Shown here piece by piece: positions 20,802-29,275 of a DNA stretch of 33,019 nucleotides. This DNA comes from a virus. Location of the stretch: IMG/VR virus record IMGVR_UViG_3300050821_001186, positions 1 to 33,019 of that record. The stretch is one strand, 5' to 3'. Position numbers and translations under genes: made by a program. Within the stretch, counting starts at the first letter, position 1; each line of letters begins with the position of its first letter. The notes beneath the pieces were generated by a model. The model did not search any database and was not told the DNA's origin. It worked only from the letters and a program-made list of their open reading frames with translations.

Positions 20802-23800
20802 TGCCAACAACTCAAGGCTACGATCCCGGCTTCGTGGGCGCTGCCTATGAGGCACCGAACTACCTGCAGGATACGCAGCGCTGTATCAATTGGTATCCGG
20901 AGATCTCGCCAGATCCGCATGCGAAGGAAGTGATCAGCCTGATGGGCGCGCCGGGCACGCTCGATCTCGTGACGCTTGCAGCCGGCAAGCCAGTACGGCA
21001 GGCGTGGGTCTTGCCAGGTGGCACGCGCACGCTCGCGGTGTGCGGGGCGAATGTCTACCTCGTCACGCAAGGCGTCGCCGGAGCTCTTACCGCAACTTCG
21101 GTCGGCACGCTCCTGACGCCGATCGGCCCGGTCCAGATCCGTGACAACGGCTATGTCGTGGTGATCGTGGATGGCGCTTACGGCTACACGTACTTGATCA
21201 ACACGGGCGCTTTTGCGCAGATCACCGACCCGGGTTTCACCGGCTTTGCCTCACGCGTGGCGATGGTGGATGGCTGGTTCGCGTTCAACCAGGCCAACAG
21301 TCGCAATTGGTACATATCGCCGCAGTACCTGGGCATCAACGGCAACCCGAACCAGGGCCTGCAGAACACGCCATGGGATGCGACGCAGTTCGCCGTGGCC
21401 GATGCGACCGGGGACCTTCTCGTGTCGCTCATTGAGGACCAGCGCCTTATCTGGCTGCCGAAGGAGCGCGCAACGGAGGTCTGGTACGACGCGGGAGCGC
21501 AGTTTTTCACCTTCAACCGCATGCAGGGCGTGCTCCTGCAGATCGGCTGCGCCGCGCCTCAGTCAGTCGCGCGCGTGAGCAAGGGCCTGATGTGGCTGGC
21601 GGCGAACGAGCGCGGCCAGAACTTCGTGATCCGCACACAGGGCTTCGACTACGACCGCGTGTCCACGCACGCAATCGACTTCGCCATCAGCTCGTACGCG
21701 ACCGTATCGGATGCGCTGGGCTGGACTTATATCGAGAACGGGCACGAATTCTACGTGCTGACCTTCCCGACTGCGGATGTGACGTGGGTGTACGACACGC
21801 TCTCCGGCCTGTGGCACGAGCGGCTGAGCTTCGATCCGGTCCTGGGCCAGTATCACCGGCACCGCGGCAACTGCGTCATCAACTTCCAGAACCGGCGCCT
21901 GATCGGAACGTGGGACACCGGAGCGCTTGCATGGATGGATCGGTCGTTGGCAACGGACGGCGTCAATCCGTTGATTTCGTGGCGGCGCACGGGGCACATT
22001 TGGGACAAGCAGTCGCGCCGTCGCGTGTTCCATCATCAATTGCAGATCGAGACTTCTCCTGGAGTTGGTACCGCTGGATTGATCGTCAGCAGTGGAGGCG
22101 GATCGGTGGCTCCAGCGGCGAATCAAACAGTCCTGCTGCATTTCGATGGTGCAAACGGCAGCATCATCATAGCTGACGCATATCCGAATCTTTGGCTGCC
22201 ACATGGAGGCGCCAAATTATCGACCGCCTGGGCGAAATTCGGCCCGTCGTCTTTGCTGCTCAATGGCAGCACCGATTGGATCACGACGACGAGCGATCTT
22301 TTCCGTCCCGGATCAGCCGATTTCACTTTCGAATGCTTTGCCAATGCGACGAGCGTAACTGGATCGCAATGTTTGTTCGGCACCCAGTCTAATTCTGTGA
22401 CATTCGACGGTATCATTTTTTTCTTGAATGCTGGCCAGTTGACAATGCTGTGTGCGAATTCAACCAATACGGCCTGGTTGGTGGCTCAGACTGCTGGCGC
22501 AATCGTCGCGGCGAATGTTCCGCATCACTATGCATTCGTCCGTTTCGGAAACAATTTCACCGCATATCTGGATGGCGTTGGACAATTCACGGTAACGGCC
22601 AGTGGCTCAATCGGCTCAACTGCGGCTGGATTGGCAATAGGAGCTGCGCGTGTTCCTGGCACCAGCAATTGGGCGGGTTATATCGACGAAGCGCGCGTGT
22701 CGATGGGGGTGGCGCGCTATACCGCCAATTTCACGCCGCCCACAGCACCATTTACGCCGGCGCTTGCACCTTTGACTAAAGTATGGGAGAACTTATCAAC
22801 TGGATTCGCCTTCACCGGATTTACTTACACACGATCAGCGTTCGTGACTGGTTTCACGCCGGGCGTTGTCCGTGCCGTGGCATTGACGCATGTGACGCAC
22901 ACAAGCAACGACGGCAATGCATATCGGTTGAATCTTGCAACCGGGGCAGCTGTGGCGAATGACGTGCCAACCAGTTTCGAAAATGAGATCGCTTCAGGCG
23001 CCAGTTTTTTCAAGGATCTAGCGGGAAATGGCATGGGCCTTGTGATGCAGCACATTTCCGGCAACTGTGGTGCGTTCTCTCACTTCGTAGGAGATACCTC
23101 TTCGGGAAATCTGCCCAATCCGCCAATGTCATCGGATACAGGGGCCAGCCTTTACATTTGCAACAGCACAACAGCCGCGATCATCGGCGATGCGCTCGCT
23201 GCGATCACGAGGCCCAGCGCCATCATCACGGGCACATGGCGAGCGGTTGCCGTTTTCCCGTGCGCTACATGGCAGCATGTCGGAATCATCACCAAGGACA
23301 GCGGCGGCACGGGAAATTACTGGCTGCATGTTGTGGCGGTTTCTTCTGGCGGCGCCTGCTCTCAAGTCAACTACTACCAATTTACGCTTCCAAGCGACGG
23401 CTCAGTCGCAGCAGGGCTCGCCGCAGTCGGCGGGACAGTAGGAGCATGGACCGATCAGTTTTTCGATCGCGCCAGCAGTGCGATGCTTGAATCGAGCTTG
23501 ACTTCCATGTGGACATCCGACGGAGCTGGCGGCGGTACTACGGTCAGATATTTTCAGGTCGGAACGAATGGGCAGGTTACGCAAACCGCCGCCCTCCTAT
23601 ATCCGGCCACGATCGGCGTCGGTTGGGCTTCAATTTACGCAGACAATGGCGTCATGGCTTACATGGCCGACAACTTCGCGCACAGCATCGCGCTAACGCA
23701 GCAGCCCGCTTCAGCTCAAGTGAACCCCGCTGCAAAACCACACATGATCCTGAAGTGGTCAGACGACGGCGGCAAGACTTTTGGCAACGAGAAGCAATTG

Positions 23801-23947
23801 CCGATGGGACAGATCGGTCAGTTCAAGAATCGCTCGGTCGCCTATAACCTGGGCTATTCGCGCGACCGCGTGTACGACCTGAAAGTGATCGACGCGGTGC
23901 CGCGTGATCTGATCGGAGCGACACTGATGACGGAGACCGAAATATGA
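20801..23947 (+). CDS. P22 gp10-like DNA stabilisation/tail protein with LamG insertion
   Basis: A 1048-residue protein. Residues 1-425 (YLQDTQRCINWYPEISPDPH; GAPGTLDLVTL; GHIWDKQSRRRVFHHQLQIE) and the last 70 (HMILKWSDDGGKTFGNEKQL; YSRDRVYDLKVIDAVPRDLI) are the packaged-DNA stabilisation protein gp10 family, about 470 residues in P22. Between them about 550 residues are inserted: a LamG domain (about 445-655; FGPSSLLLNGSTDWITTTSD, YIDEARVSMGVARYTANF) and a further beta-rich domain of unknown type. Third-position GC is about 95% in a sampled N-terminal stretch and about 44% in a sampled insertion stretch (41 codons each, hand count). gp10 plugs the portal; the insertion probably projects from the tail. 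Confidence 0.85.
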   Translation: MPTTQGYDPGFVGAAYEAPNYLQDTQRCINWYPEISPDPHAKEVISLMGAPGTLDLVTLAAGKPVRQAWVLPGGTRTLAVCGANVYLVTQGVAGALTATSVGTLLTPIGPVQIRDNGYVVVIVDGAYGYTYLINTGAFAQITDPGFTGFASRVAMVDGWFAFNQANSRNWYISPQYLGINGNPNQGLQNTPWDATQFAVADATGDLLVSLIEDQRLIWLPKERATEVWYDAGAQFFTFNRMQGVLLQIGCAAPQSVARVSKGLMWLAANERGQNFVIRTQGFDYDRVSTHAIDFAISSYATVSDALGWTYIENGHEFYVLTFPTADVTWVYDTLSGLWHERLSFDPVLGQYHRHRGNCVINFQNRRLIGTWDTGALAWMDRSLATDGVNPLISWRRTGHIWDKQSRRRVFHHQLQIETSPGVGTAGLIVSSGGGSVAPAANQTVLLHFDGANGSIIIADAYPNLWLPHGGAKLSTAWAKFGPSSLLLNGSTDWITTTSDLFRPGSADFTFECFANATSVTGSQCLFGTQSNSVTFDGIIFFLNAGQLTMLCANSTNTAWLVAQTAGAIVAANVPHHYAFVRFGNNFTAYLDGVGQFTVTASGSIGSTAAGLAIGAARVPGTSNWAGYIDEARVSMGVARYTANFTPPTAPFTPALAPLTKVWENLSTGFAFTGFTYTRSAFVTGFTPGVVRAVALTHVTHTSNDGNAYRLNLATGAAVANDVPTSFENEIASGASFFKDLAGNGMGLVMQHISGNCGAFSHFVGDTSSGNLPNPPMSSDTGASLYICNSTTAAIIGDALAAITRPSAIITGTWRAVAVFPCATWQHVGIITKDSGGTGNYWLHVVAVSSGGACSQVNYYQFTLPSDGSVAAGLAAVGGTVGAWTDQFFDRASSAMLESSLTSMWTSDGAGGGTTVRYFQVGTNGQVTQTAALLYPATIGVGWASIYADNGVMAYMADNFAHSIALTQQPASAQVNPAAKPHMILKWSDDGGKTFGNEKQLPMGQIGQFKNRSVAYNLGYSRDRVYDLKVIDAVPRDLIGATLMTETEI

Positions 23948-24198
23948 CGGTGCCTGTCCAGCCAACGGTCCCAGCGCCGGACATCCAGCAGCCGATCGCG
24001 CGCTATGACGCGACGAGCAAGAAGTGGATGTGCGATCCGGTCTGGTACCGCTTCTTCCGCTCCCCGCAGTTCACGGCGGCCTCGATCGGCGGCGGAGTGG
24101 GCGGCGGCAGCGGTCAGCCTGTGGCGCCTCCGAGCCCAGTCATGACCGGCTCCAACTCAGCATCGAGCACGTTGCAATGGCTGTCATGGGGCTTCTGA
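23944..24198 (+). CDS. Small structural protein in the tail-needle position
   Basis: An 84-residue protein (MTVPVQPTVPAPDIQQPIAR...) with DATSKKWMCDPVWYRFFRSP and a Gly/Pro/Ser-rich second half. I recognise the PWYRFF-type segment from small phage proteins next to gp10-like genes. P22 has its needle gp26 here, but the long coiled coil of a needle is absent. ATGA overlap with the upstream gene. Possibly a head-closure peptide; uncertain. Confidence 0.6.
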   Translation: MTVPVQPTVPAPDIQQPIARYDATSKKWMCDPVWYRFFRSPQFTAASIGGGVGGGSGQPVAPPSPVMTGSNSASSTLQWLSWGF

Positions 24199-24534
24199 GT
24201 GGCATTCCAGACTGTCACGCCCGCGAAGCTTGGCCAGGCGGCGATGCTCACGAGTGCGTCGATCCTGTACAAGGTGCCGGCCTCCACGCGTACGTTCGTC
24301 AAAGACATCGACATCGGCAACACGTCGAGCGCGCCGATCATGGTGTATGTCTATCTCGTGCCGGTCGGCGGCTCGCCGGGGCCATCGACGGTGCTGATCC
24401 CGGGCATCTCGGTCCCCGGAAACTCGATCCTGCAGTGGACCGGTACGCAGGTTCTGAACGCGAACGACACTATCCAGATCCAGGCATCCGGCCTAGGATG
24501 CACGATCAATGCGAGCGGCGGCGAGGCCACCTGA
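24199..24534 (+). CDS. Small beta-sandwich virion protein
   Basis: A 111-residue protein starting at GTG directly after the upstream stop. It shows the recurrent phage pattern ASILYKVPASTRTFVKDIDI, then VYLVPVGG, then LNANDTIQIQASGLGCTINA. Proteins of this kind are tail- or capsid-associated. No catalytic residues. It is one of several similar beta proteins in this module. Confidence 0.65.
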   Translation: MAFQTVTPAKLGQAAMLTSASILYKVPASTRTFVKDIDIGNTSSAPIMVYVYLVPVGGSPGPSTVLIPGISVPGNSILQWTGTQVLNANDTIQIQASGLGCTINASGGEAT

Positions 24535-24821
24535 TGCCCGTGATGATCATTCCAAATCCGACACAGGGCGTGAACGTCCTGAACTTCCCATCGCCGCAGG
24601 TCGTCTCTGGCACGGTGACGGTGGCCAACTTTCCGAGTCCGAGCGCGCTGCCGGCCAACGCCGCACAGGAAATGAACGGACAGTTGCAGAAACTGACCGA
24701 CTTCATGGAATCGGCGCTGGTCGAGCTCCGAGTGATCAGCACGTCGATTGCGCAGTTGAACGACGGCTCCGGGATCGATCCGGATGACATTCGATCGGAC
24801 CCGCTCCTAGCGAGCCCATGA
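24534..24821 (+). CDS. Unknown 95-residue virion-module protein
   Basis: The protein begins MPVMIIPNPTQGVNVLNFPS and has a repeated NFPSP element (VLNFPSPQVV and VANFPSPSAL) followed by a helical segment (QLQKLTDFMESALVELRVIS) suited to a coiled-coil trimer. Fibre-base or linker proteins look like this: short beta or proline N-terminus, then coiled coil. No family is named. Start shares one base with the upstream stop. Confidence 0.6.
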   Translation: MPVMIIPNPTQGVNVLNFPSPQVVSGTVTVANFPSPSALPANAAQEMNGQLQKLTDFMESALVELRVISTSIAQLNDGSGIDPDDIRSDPLLASP

Positions 24822-24834
24822 GGAGATAGGCCAT

Positions 24835-25464
24835 ATGCAGATCCAAGGCACAACCGTCACCGCGCTGACCAAGGCGCGGGAGACCGGCCCGCAAAACCTC
24901 ATGCAGTTGTGGATGGGCGAGGTTGGCGTCTCGCAGGTCATGCCGCGCTACTCGGCGATGGCGAAGTCCGGTTTCATCTACACCGCCCGCGGGGCGCTGC
25001 AACAGCTCTCGCTGGCCGGCACGGCGATGACGGGCCTTGTCGTCTGGAATTCGAGCACGCCCGTCAACGGCGTCGATCTGCACATCCTGAAGATATCGGG
25101 CAACGTCGCCGTGACCTCCGCCACCATGACCGGGATTGCGCTGGCGCGCGGGACCGGCCAGGCGAGTGCGCCCACTAGCACAACGGCAGCCTCTGCCTAT
25201 GGCAACAACTACCTGGGAGGGGCGGCGGGCAGCGGCAATGCGTACACCGTGGCAACCGTCGCCGTGGCGCCCGTGGCGATGTGGGATGTGCTGCACAACA
25301 CCGCAGCCATTGCCACCACTGGCGAGGATGTCGGTTTCTACGAAGATCTGGAGGGCTCCGTCGTGGTGCCTCCGGGCGGGATCATCACATTCGTTGCGCT
25401 TGGCGCTGCCTCGGCGGCTGCCGCGGTCAATCTCGGAATCATGTGGGCCGAATTGCCGGTCTAG
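24835..25464 (+). CDS. Beta-rich virion protein
   Basis: A 209-residue protein (MQIQGTTVTALTKARETGPQ...) with a helical N-terminus containing NLMQLWMGEVG and a long Ala/Gly/Thr beta region ending VVVPPGGIITFVALGA...NLGIMWAELPV. It resembles virion proteins of other phages with a jelly-roll body. GAGGAGATAGG precedes the ATG. It may be a capsid vertex or tail decoration protein; specific role unknown. Confidence 0.6.
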   Translation: MQIQGTTVTALTKARETGPQNLMQLWMGEVGVSQVMPRYSAMAKSGFIYTARGALQQLSLAGTAMTGLVVWNSSTPVNGVDLHILKISGNVAVTSATMTGIALARGTGQASAPTSTTAASAYGNNYLGGAAGSGNAYTVATVAVAPVAMWDVLHNTAAIATTGEDVGFYEDLEGSVVVPPGGIITFVALGAASAAAAVNLGIMWAELPV

Positions 25465-25473
25465 GAGATCAAA

Positions 25474-25806
25474 TTGAGCGCAGCAATCTTCCGGCTGGTA
25501 GCGACCAACACTACGAACCTGACGCAGGTCAGGCAGCCCAGCGGCAACTTCGCTGGCCTGTATGTGTTCAACACGACCTCAACCGCGTTTTTCGTGAAGC
25601 TGTACGCGAGCGCAGCAACGCCGGTGGTCGGCACGACAACGCCATGGATGACCTACTACGTTGCGGCCTCCACAGACAAGTTCATCAACCCGACCGAGCC
25701 GATCTGCGCGAACGCGACAATCTGGCTCGCGACCACGGCGAACGCCGTTGATTCCGACACCACGGCGATCGGCGCCGGACCGATCATCCAGATTTTCGTC
25801 GAATGA
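25474..25806 (+). CDS. Small beta-sandwich virion protein
   Basis: A 110-residue protein with TTG start and AGGAGATCAAA in front. The pattern LYVFNTTSTAFFVKLYASAA, then TPVVGTTTPWMTYYVAAS, then WLATTANAVDSDTTAIGAGP is that of a known phage virion beta domain. Its stop overlaps the next ATG as ATGA. Probably an accessory structural subunit. Confidence 0.65.
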   Translation: MSAAIFRLVATNTTNLTQVRQPSGNFAGLYVFNTTSTAFFVKLYASAATPVVGTTTPWMTYYVAASTDKFINPTEPICANATIWLATTANAVDSDTTAIGAGPIIQIFVE

Positions 25807-26189
25807 TCATGGACGCCACCGTCTTCCGCGAAGCCGTGGCCGAGATGCCGCAGGTCGCCCTGCCGACGCGGCACTTCTTCGCCGACGGCATGTACTGCCG
25901 CTTCCTGCCGCAGCCGGCCGGCGCCGTCGTGGTCGGCACCGTTCACAAGCGCGAGCACTTTTTCGTGGTGGCGAGCGGCACGGTGCGCGTCACCGAGGAC
26001 TGGGGTTCATCGGCGATCGAGTACGTTGCTCCGACCCTGCTGGTATCGAAGCCGGACACGCAGCGCGCGGTTCTGGCGGTGACGGACGCCGTGTGCCTGA
26101 CGATTCACCGTCTGGAGCGCCGCACCAGCAATCCGGATCCGGTGCTGGACCTCGCTGAGATCGAGCGCGAACTGGCGTGCGACCCATGA
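25803..26189 (+). CDS. Cupin-like protein
   Basis: A 128-residue protein of a phage cupin-like family: MYCRFLPQPAGAVVVGTVHK, then REHFFVVASGTVRVTED and LVSKPDTQRAVLAVTDAVCL. The cupin motif 1 region carries HKREH, so metal binding is possible though not standard. Proteins like this occur beside tail genes in several phages and end in an acidic helix (LDLAEIERELACD). Either a small-molecule sensor, an enzyme or a structural jelly roll is possible. ATGA overlaps join it to both neighbours. Confidence 0.7.
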   Translation: MIMDATVFREAVAEMPQVALPTRHFFADGMYCRFLPQPAGAVVVGTVHKREHFFVVASGTVRVTEDWGSSAIEYVAPTLLVSKPDTQRAVLAVTDAVCLTIHRLERRTSNPDPVLDLAEIERELACDP

Positions 26190-26557
26190 CTGAGATCGAT
26201 GTGAAAGATCTGGGCGTGACGCACCACTTCGGCGGGGGCGTGTATGTGAAGGAGACACGCATCCCGGCCGGGCATGTGCTCGTGCAGCATCGGCACCTGT
26301 ACGACCACCTGTCGCTGCTGGCCGCCGGTCGGGCGCTGCTGACACGGACGGGCGTGTCGGTCGAAGTGGCAGGGCCGCAAGTGCTCACTATCGTGGCGGG
26401 CCAGCTTCACCGAGTCGCGGCGATCACGGACTGCCTGTGGTTTTGCATCCACGCGACCGAGGAGACGGACGAAAAGGCCGTCGACCAGGTGCTGATCGAA
26501 CCGATTCTGCCGTCGACCACCGACGAAATGCGCCAACTTGCGAAGGGAGGCCAATGA
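26186..26557 (+). CDS. Second cupin-like protein
   Basis: A 123-residue cupin, probably a paralogue of the preceding gene: VTHHFGGGVYVKETRIPAGH, then VLVQHRHLYDHLSLLAAGRA, which fits cupin motif 1 (HRH...D) more fully, and LTIVAGQLHRVAAITDCLWF. The C-terminal part WFCIHATEETDEKAVDQVL matches the same phage family. Metal binding through HxH plus a later His is likely. It is translationally coupled to both neighbours, so the three probably act together. Confidence 0.72.
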   Translation: MTEIDVKDLGVTHHFGGGVYVKETRIPAGHVLVQHRHLYDHLSLLAAGRALLTRTGVSVEVAGPQVLTIVAGQLHRVAAITDCLWFCIHATEETDEKAVDQVLIEPILPSTTDEMRQLAKGGQ

Positions 26558-27081
26558 AGATCGAGCTGCTCGAGCGCGGCATCGACGTAGGTGGCCTGCA
26601 ATCGGCCTTGGCCGCCCACCCGGACCTGTGGAATCAGCACCAGGCGCGCACCGCCGATCCGGCCTCGCCACATCATGGCCTGGACGATATCTGGCTGCGC
26701 TTTGCGCCGCAGGCGCGGCTGACCGATGGTCCCCATCAATCGCAGTGGTATCCGAGCGCCTACGCGCTGCGAGCAGCGATCCCGGCTGTGGAGGCCATAT
26801 TCGAGCGCTACGGCGGCCAGGCGCTCGGCGGTGTCCTCATGACACGGATTCCGGCGGGGCGCTCCTGCAGGCCGCATATCGACCAGGGATGGCATGCGCG
26901 GGCGTATGAGAAGTTCGCACTCCAGATCCATGCGGCGCCCGGGCAGCGCTTCTGCTTTGAGGGCGAGACGCTTGAGACAGCGCCCGGCGACCTTTTCTGG
27001 TTCGACAACCAGTACCTGCACTGGGTCGAGAATCCGACCGCGCAGGATCGAGTCACGATGATCATTTGCCTGAAGAGGTAA
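26554..27081 (+). CDS. Aspartyl/asparaginyl beta-hydroxylase-like oxygenase
   Basis: A 175-residue protein with the double-stranded beta-helix signature of Fe(II)/2-oxoglutarate-dependent hydroxylases: HID (His108, Asp110), the distal histidine in LHWVEN (His156) and Arg166 in QDRVTM, which usually holds 2-oxoglutarate. LQIHAAPGQRFCFEGETLET and APGDLFWFDNQ fit the beta-hydroxylase subfamily. All three metal ligands are present, so it is probably active. It could hydroxylate an aspartate/asparagine side chain in a virion or host protein, but the substrate is unknown. The ATG overlaps the cupin stop as ATGA. Confidence 0.8.
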   Translation: MKIELLERGIDVGGLQSALAAHPDLWNQHQARTADPASPHHGLDDIWLRFAPQARLTDGPHQSQWYPSAYALRAAIPAVEAIFERYGGQALGGVLMTRIPAGRSCRPHIDQGWHARAYEKFALQIHAAPGQRFCFEGETLETAPGDLFWFDNQYLHWVENPTAQDRVTMIICLKR

Positions 27082-27085
27082 CCGG

Positions 27086-27802
27086 GTGCCCTGGGGACTG
27101 GCTGCGGCAGGCATCGCATCGGCGGCGGCCGGAGCGTATTCATCGAGCACGGCCGCCGGGCAGGAGGTGAGCGCCGGCCAGAAGGCGATCAATCAGCAGC
27201 AGCAGATGTACGGCCAGACGCAGGGCAACGTCCAGCCGTTCATCGGCGAAGGACAGCAGGCCTCCGGCTACCTGTCGCAATTGCTCGCCCCGGGCGGCCA
27301 ACTCACGCAGTCGTTCTCGCCCACCGACTACCTCAACAATCTGGACCCGTCCTACGGGCTGATGAAGAACGTCGGCCTGCAGACGATGAACGCGCAGGCC
27401 GGCGCTGGCTCCGGCGCGCTCAGCGGTGCCGCCCAGAAGGGTCTGGCGTCGTGGGCGGAGGACTACGCCAGCACCGGCTACAACAACGCGTTCAACCGCT
27501 GGCAGACGCAGCAGAACGCGACCTACAACCGCCTGATGGGCATGTCGCAGCTCGGACAGAACTCGGCGCTCGGGCTCGGCCAGATCGGCGCGGGATATGC
27601 GGGGCAGATGAGCAACGCAATTACCGGAATCGGCAATGCGCAGGCGGCCGGGACGATCGGGACCGGCAACGCGATCGCGGGCGGCATCAACAACCTGGCA
27701 GGCTATGGTGCGATGGCTCAGCTATTGCAGCAGAACCCGCAGAGCGGCGCGCCGAACTACCAGCAGACTGGCCTGATCAGCCCGTCCTCGTTCAGTCGGT
27801 AG
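27086..27802 (+). CDS. DNA ejection protein, P22 gp7-like
   Basis: A 238-residue protein. Start GTG, four bases after the hydroxylase stop, with AGAGGTAACC upstream. The N-terminus WGLAAAGIASAAAGAYSSS is a hydrophobic Ala/Gly segment, followed by Gln-rich AINQQQQMYGQTQG and the conserved PFIGEGQQASGYLSQLLAPG and LDPSYGLMKNVGLQTMNAQA. This is the family of small ejection proteins that leave the virion with the DNA and help form a trans-envelope conduit. Position before two larger ejection proteins agrees. Confidence 0.82.
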   Translation: MPWGLAAAGIASAAAGAYSSSTAAGQEVSAGQKAINQQQQMYGQTQGNVQPFIGEGQQASGYLSQLLAPGGQLTQSFSPTDYLNNLDPSYGLMKNVGLQTMNAQAGAGSGALSGAAQKGLASWAEDYASTGYNNAFNRWQTQQNATYNRLMGMSQLGQNSALGLGQIGAGYAGQMSNAITGIGNAQAAGTIGTGNAIAGGINNLAGYGAMAQLLQQNPQSGAPNYQQTGLISPSSFSR

Positions 27803-27805
27803 CCC

Positions 27806-29275
27806 ATGCCGCTCGATCCATCCGTCATTCTCGGCGCGCAGTCGCCTAATCCGGCATCCACCATGGGCGCATACCTGAACCTCGCCCGCGGCGTGCAGGG
27901 GTATCAGACCGGGCAGATCGAGCAGCAGCAGGCGCGCACACAGCTCCAGAGCTCGCAGATCGATCTGCAGAAGCAGCAGCAGCAGAATCAGGAGCGCCAG
28001 GCGCTGCAGGACTTCACATCGAATCCGGACAATTTTCAGACTAATGGCCGGATTGACATGGACAAGATCAATGCGGCGGTTCCCAAAATCGCTCCGCTGA
28101 CCGGCCCTGATTACATGGGTCGGATGGCGACGCTCTCTAGCGCGCAGACGCAGGCGACTACGGCCAAGCAGAACCTGAGCACAGAGCAGCGCAAGCTGTT
28201 CGCCGGACCGCTGGCTGTGCTCGGGCGGCAGGGCATCAAAGATCCGAACGCGTACCTTTCCGAAATCGACAACGTCGTCAAGGAGAACCCGGGCAACACG
28301 GATCTCGCGAGCCTCGCCAACGCCTACAAAACGATGATCCCGATGACCAATCCGGATCACCTTCCGGACACGGCCATTCGGTCCTCGCAGGGTCTGATCA
28401 GTCCGGAGAGTCAGGCGACGACATTAGCGCCCACTGCAACGCCTGTGGACGTGGGCGGCGGCAACGTACGCACGCAGATCTCGCAGCCATCGGTGGGCGC
28501 GCAGCCGCCGTCAGTCTCGATGGCGCCCGGTACCGTGGTGCAGAAAACGCTGCCGCTTGGCTCGCAGTACTTCGACACCGCGCGCGGCCAGACGATGACG
28601 ATCGCGGGCGGCGGCCAGGCGCTGCCGGCCGCTCCTGTGCTCGGGCAGGAGGCGTCCGTGGGAGGCACGGCGGCCACCATCAACCGCGACTGGGATCAGA
28701 CCGTGGCATCGGCCACGAACGCCCCGCGCGATATCGGCATCCTACAGACCATCAAGCAATTGGCGCCGGCGGCGGCGACTGGCCCGGGCGCAGATCGGCG
28801 ACTGCTGATCGACAAGATCGCTGGCGCGCTCGGCATGGACTCGAAGCAGATGCAGGCCACGGCGACCGACGAGCTCGCCAAGAACCAGAATATGTTAGCG
28901 CTCGCTGGCGGCAATACCGATGCTGCGCGCACGCTAGCAGAAGTCGCCAATCCGAACTGGCACATGACGAAAGAGGCGATCGCCGGTACGGCTGACCAGC
29001 TCATCGGCCAGCGCGCGGCGGCGGCAGCCAAGATGAAGTACCTCGCCCCCGCCAAGCAGGCGGCCGACGCCGGTCACCCTGAGAGCTACAACGCCGGGCT
29101 GCAGCGGTGGTCGGATCCGCAGAACGGGCTGGGCGATCCGCGCGCCTATCAGTACCAGTACATGACGCCGGCCGAGAAGCAGACGCTTAAGAAATCCATG
29201 ACGGATCCGGCCGAGCAGGCGGCGTTTGGTGCCAGGCTCAGGCGTGTGCAGGCCGCTGGGCTGATCGGACAATGA
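27806..29275 (+). CDS. DNA ejection protein, P22 gp20-like
   Basis: A 489-residue internal virion protein. The N-terminal half is Gln-rich and coiled-coil-like (IEQQQARTQLQSSQIDLQKQ), the middle is Ser/Thr/Pro/Gly-rich, and the C-terminal half is helical (TDAARTLAEVANPNWHMTKE; ADQLIGQRAAAAAKMKYLAP). P22 gp20 is about 471 residues, so length and place match. It is ejected with DNA and crosses the cell envelope. Direct motif similarity is weak; the call rests on order, length and composition. Confidence 0.75.
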   Translation: MPLDPSVILGAQSPNPASTMGAYLNLARGVQGYQTGQIEQQQARTQLQSSQIDLQKQQQQNQERQALQDFTSNPDNFQTNGRIDMDKINAAVPKIAPLTGPDYMGRMATLSSAQTQATTAKQNLSTEQRKLFAGPLAVLGRQGIKDPNAYLSEIDNVVKENPGNTDLASLANAYKTMIPMTNPDHLPDTAIRSSQGLISPESQATTLAPTATPVDVGGGNVRTQISQPSVGAQPPSVSMAPGTVVQKTLPLGSQYFDTARGQTMTIAGGGQALPAAPVLGQEASVGGTAATINRDWDQTVASATNAPRDIGILQTIKQLAPAAATGPGADRRLLIDKIAGALGMDSKQMQATATDELAKNQNMLALAGGNTDAARTLAEVANPNWHMTKEAIAGTADQLIGQRAAAAAKMKYLAPAKQAADAGHPESYNAGLQRWSDPQNGLGDPRAYQYQYMTPAEKQTLKKSMTDPAEQAAFGARLRRVQAAGLIGQ

